In this document: one piece after another, positions 62,401-64,000 of the stretch | How the letters are laid out: each line of letters begins with the position of its first letter | How positions within the stretch are numbered: position 1 is the stretch's first letter | Assembly (NCBI RefSeq): GCF_047948215.1 | Contig: NC_134465.1 | Coordinates: 38,416,153 to 38,480,152 of the forward strand | Source of the DNA: Lycorma delicatula | Taxonomy: Eukaryota; Arthropoda; Insecta; Hemiptera; Fulgoridae | Length of the DNA: 64,000 bases | Reading direction: 5' to 3' | Position numbers and translations under genes: made by a program | Notes under the pieces: generated by a model | The model's database searches: none | The model's input: the letters and a program-made list of their open reading frames with translations, nothing else | Told to the model about the DNA's origin: nothing

Positions 62401-63295
62401 TGTACCTCTCCATGATCAATGTAACAGAAGAGAAAGTGATAACAGACTTAGGTGGTAGCAGTATGTTGGTGCATCCAGATATCAACTCATGTATAAATGG
62501 CTATGTAGGTAAAAAAAAACTGAAAGTAAAATTTCAATTTAATACATTAATGTTTTTTGCTATGAAAACAATATGAGTTATAGCTATTAATCAAATCCAA
62601 GAATCTGAGTTTTGTGGTCAATACATATGGTATTTTTGAATAATTTTCACTGGTCATTTAATATTAAAATACCATTCTAAACACAATAACAGTACATTTT
62701 TTAATCATTCAATAAGGTTCAAGGAAATTTGCAAACCTGAAAATAATCATTCAACTATTAAAACTGAAAAATCTTTAGTATCTGATGTTGCTACAACTGT
62801 TTCGGTACAGACTTACATCCTAAGCCATTCCATTTAGGGTGTAGCATCTAAAATATTGAAGGATATAAATTAAGGATATGTAATTACAGCTGAAACTGTA
62901 TTTGATTAACTGGAACATTAATGAATCATATTAATGAGCCAGTTAAATGGTTCTCATAAATTGCAGAAGTTTATGAAATCCGGTATAGTTGTCTTTTTGA
63001 TTGATAACACTCATCTTCGTTTAAACCTAAATTTAACATAATTTAGTCTATTTGATGAATGATAACTTACTCTTTTGTTTGTTGAGTTTTCTCTTAATGC
63101 TGATTGAGTTTTAGTAAGCTGTTGAATGATATCTGGTCCAGGCTGGCGTGACAGCTCTTTTTTTAAAGCTTCGTATTTTTTGTTACAGTTGAGTAATTTA
63201 TTTTCTAATTTTTTTGATGAAGTAGTACCTTTTAATAATCGTTTTTGTAGAATTTTAATTTTCTGTAACAACTCCAGCTTAACAGGATCTGAACC
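56216..63295 (-). CDS. CFAP58-like: CFAP58 (CCDC147)-like ciliary protein, C-terminal three exons
   Basis: Exons 63295-63071, 59182-59072 and 56428-56216 join in phase 0 with GT-AG borders to give 182 residues and a TAA. Nearly all is charged coiled coil. The segment KIKILQKRLLKG, then KKELSRQPGPDIIQQLTKTQ, matches the conserved RQPGPE..EQL region near the end of CFAP58. It is followed at the expected spacing by CLLGQIAAYKSEIADLNLSI and VKKLYFEQKSKAERYKRHLD. CFAP58 is a coiled-coil protein of cilia and sperm flagella axonemes; in insects this would mean sperm and chordotonal cilia. The last 40 residues are polar, Asn/Asp-rich and not conserved with what I recall of relatives. The first, larger part of the gene lies beyond base 64000. 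Identification rests on remembered family motifs. Confidence 0.68.
56429..59071 (-). other. CFAP58-like intron, between exons B and C
   Basis: 2.6 kb, carrying the hAT-type element at 56665-57388. The remainder is AT-rich without motifs; the ORFs at 57270-57590 and 58759-59058 are unassigned and probably chance. Confidence 0.65.
56665..57388. mobile_element. Small non-autonomous hAT-type element
   Basis: The left end CATTTGTTCTCAAAGTGGGC and the inverted right end (CATTGATTTTCAAACGC when reverse-complemented) resemble hAT termini. They are flanked by near-identical 8-bp direct repeats, CACTAGAT (56657-56664) and CACTAGCA (57389-57396). The left interior has a 17-bp hairpin with one mismatch (56758-56774 with 56786-56802). 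The right half contains a (TA)n run at about 57085-57108. No transposase is encoded, so movement would have needed a related autonomous element. Confidence 0.65.
59072..59182 (-). CDS. CFAP58-like: CFAP58-like exon B
   Basis: 37 codons, phase 0 at both ends. The acceptor is ATATAACAG|TGTTTA; the donor is GAACAG|GTAAAT. It encodes CLLGQIAAYKSEIADLNLSI and then HVKNELTEVKKLYFEQ, a continuous coiled coil. Confidence 0.72.
59243..59281. repeat. CT/CACTCT microsatellite
   Basis: Imperfect run of CTCTCACTCTCACTATCACT units in the intron, close to exon B. Confidence 0.85.
60416..60701. repeat. Foldback / MITE-like element with about 70-bp inverted repeats
   Basis: The left arm 60416-60486 and right arm 60631-60701 are inverted copies with roughly 80-85% identity by eye. 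Landmarks are TAGGAATTTCCTATATGTTT (60436) against AAACATGTAGGAAATTCCTA (60660), and ATCAATGTGTCAGCATCA against TGATGCTGATACATTGATGT. The spacer of about 145 bp is AT-rich with a poly-A run. No coding capacity. The termini do not match a family I can name. Confidence 0.75.
61620..62520 (+). mobile_element. Degenerate non-LTR RT remnant, antisense to the host gene
   Basis: The plus strand reads KELEKTLIKK near 61760, then MNVELHEFERVNGYSYLDRN (61869), SEIYSRLNTVNKCLYSYNKI, and near 62220 VIAEVRSRRLRWVDHDLRKE. Together these match the region after FADD to the end of RTE/Jockey-like reverse transcriptases (ELEKTL..FE.V..F.YLG; R..RLRW.GHV.R). Stops and frameshifts are frequent and no 3' tail is recognised. 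Confidence 0.65.
63071..63295 (-). CDS. CFAP58-like: CFAP58-like exon A
   Basis: 75 codons, phase 0 at both ends. The acceptor is AATAG|GGTTCA with a weak pyrimidine tract; the donor is AGA|GTAAGT. It encodes GSDPVKLELLQKIKILQK through the RQPGPD motif to ENSTNKR. The plus-strand ORF at 63126-63311 is its shadow. Confidence 0.72.
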
Positions 63296-64000
63296 CTATT
63301 ATTTTATATGAAACATAATTATTATTTTATGTTTCTACATTTTTATTATTTTATATTTTAACATATTATTTTATATGAAAAAAATAAATTTTACAAAATT
63401 TGTTACAAATTATTTAAATAGAATCGGTACTGTTATACTTTTTTCCGACTTTCACTTACAATGTTCTGTTAGCATTTTGAATTTGAATAACACATAAAAC
63501 ACAAAATTTTGATGGACATATTCATTCATTTTCTAAGTTTGTCTTTTTTTTATTCCTTACTTTTATGTTAGAATTAATATTTAAAAATTCAAATAATACT
63601 GGAAATGTGTATTCTAACATATTTTTTGTCATTTTTGAATACTTTCCATTAATACAAAGGTTTCCAGTTCTCACAAATATTCCACTGTAATTACTTATTT
63701 AAAATTTGATATTTCATATATTTGATTGATAGTGTTTATGACATTTCACAGTAAATAAGATAATTTTAAGTTTGTGGGGTTATAAATATCAGCGATGGAA
63801 TAAACATGTTGATTATATATTCAGCAAATCAAAGTTAATCTCAGATGTATATCTATTTAGAAAACTGTTACTGAGTAAAATACAGATATTTATGTCATGA
63901 TATTTTTATACAAACAAATATTGTTTATTCATTATATGTTTTTAAACTATTTTTTTTCTTAAATATCCCAAAGAATTTTTAACTGTGAAATTAATAATTG
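63296..64000 (-). other. CFAP58-like intron continuing past the window edge
   Basis: AT-rich sequence upstream of exon A. No further exon with convincing coding content was seen before the window ends. Confidence 0.5.

Larger units (their letters stand above)
59183..63070 (-). other. CFAP58-like intron, between exons A and B
   Basis: 3.9 kb, holding a CT-rich microsatellite, a foldback element and an antisense RT remnant, each listed separately. The remainder is AT-rich. Confidence 0.65.

Overview
The window is eukaryotic nuclear DNA, very AT-rich, with spliced genes, long introns and many decayed transposable elements. The element types (RTE-like and I-like non-LTR retrotransposons, Tigger/pogo, piggyBac, a Tc1/mariner-type element with a DUF4817-like N-terminus, hAT) and the two recognisable host genes fit an insect. 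A hemipteran is my best guess from the repeat flavour, but this is inference. There is no bacterial-style operon, CRISPR array or rRNA.

Layout. 1-1.3 kb: decayed RTE-type reverse transcriptase running off the left edge. 1.4-28 kb: gene-poor AT-rich DNA with a broken Tigger/pogo transposase (6.1-7.0 kb), a possible PHD-finger/coiled-coil remnant (9.2-9.8 kb), a broken DUF4817-type mariner transposase (14.2-15.2 kb), a GC-richer dispersed repeat (18.9-19.7 kb), a transposase-like pseudogene with a CGGQN motif (22.7-24.6 kb), a piggyBac pseudogene (25.7-27.0 kb) and a tRNA-derived SINE (28.2 kb). 28.9-37.45 kb: two abutting non-LTR retrotransposons on the minus strand, first a nearly complete RTE-type element, then a 5'-truncated I-type element with gag zinc knuckles, endonuclease, RT and RNase H. 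40.6 kb: a 3' fragment of another I-type element on the plus strand.

Host genes, both on the minus strand. A YIPF1/YIPF2-like Golgi membrane protein has two coding exons (42002-42373 and 46079-46642), giving a complete 311-residue product. The C-terminal three exons of a CFAP58 (CCDC147)-like ciliary coiled-coil protein lie at 56216-56428, 59072-59182 and 63071-63295; the rest of that gene lies beyond the right edge. A further small exon-like ORF at 55515-55636 is unassigned.

The CFAP58 introns hold a small hAT-type element with recognisable 8-bp target duplications, a foldback element with about 70-bp inverted repeats, and an antisense RT fragment. I found no convincing new functional system. 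The most unusual items are the foldback and palindromic elements, the unassigned exon, the shared dispersed repeat and the paired retrotransposons.
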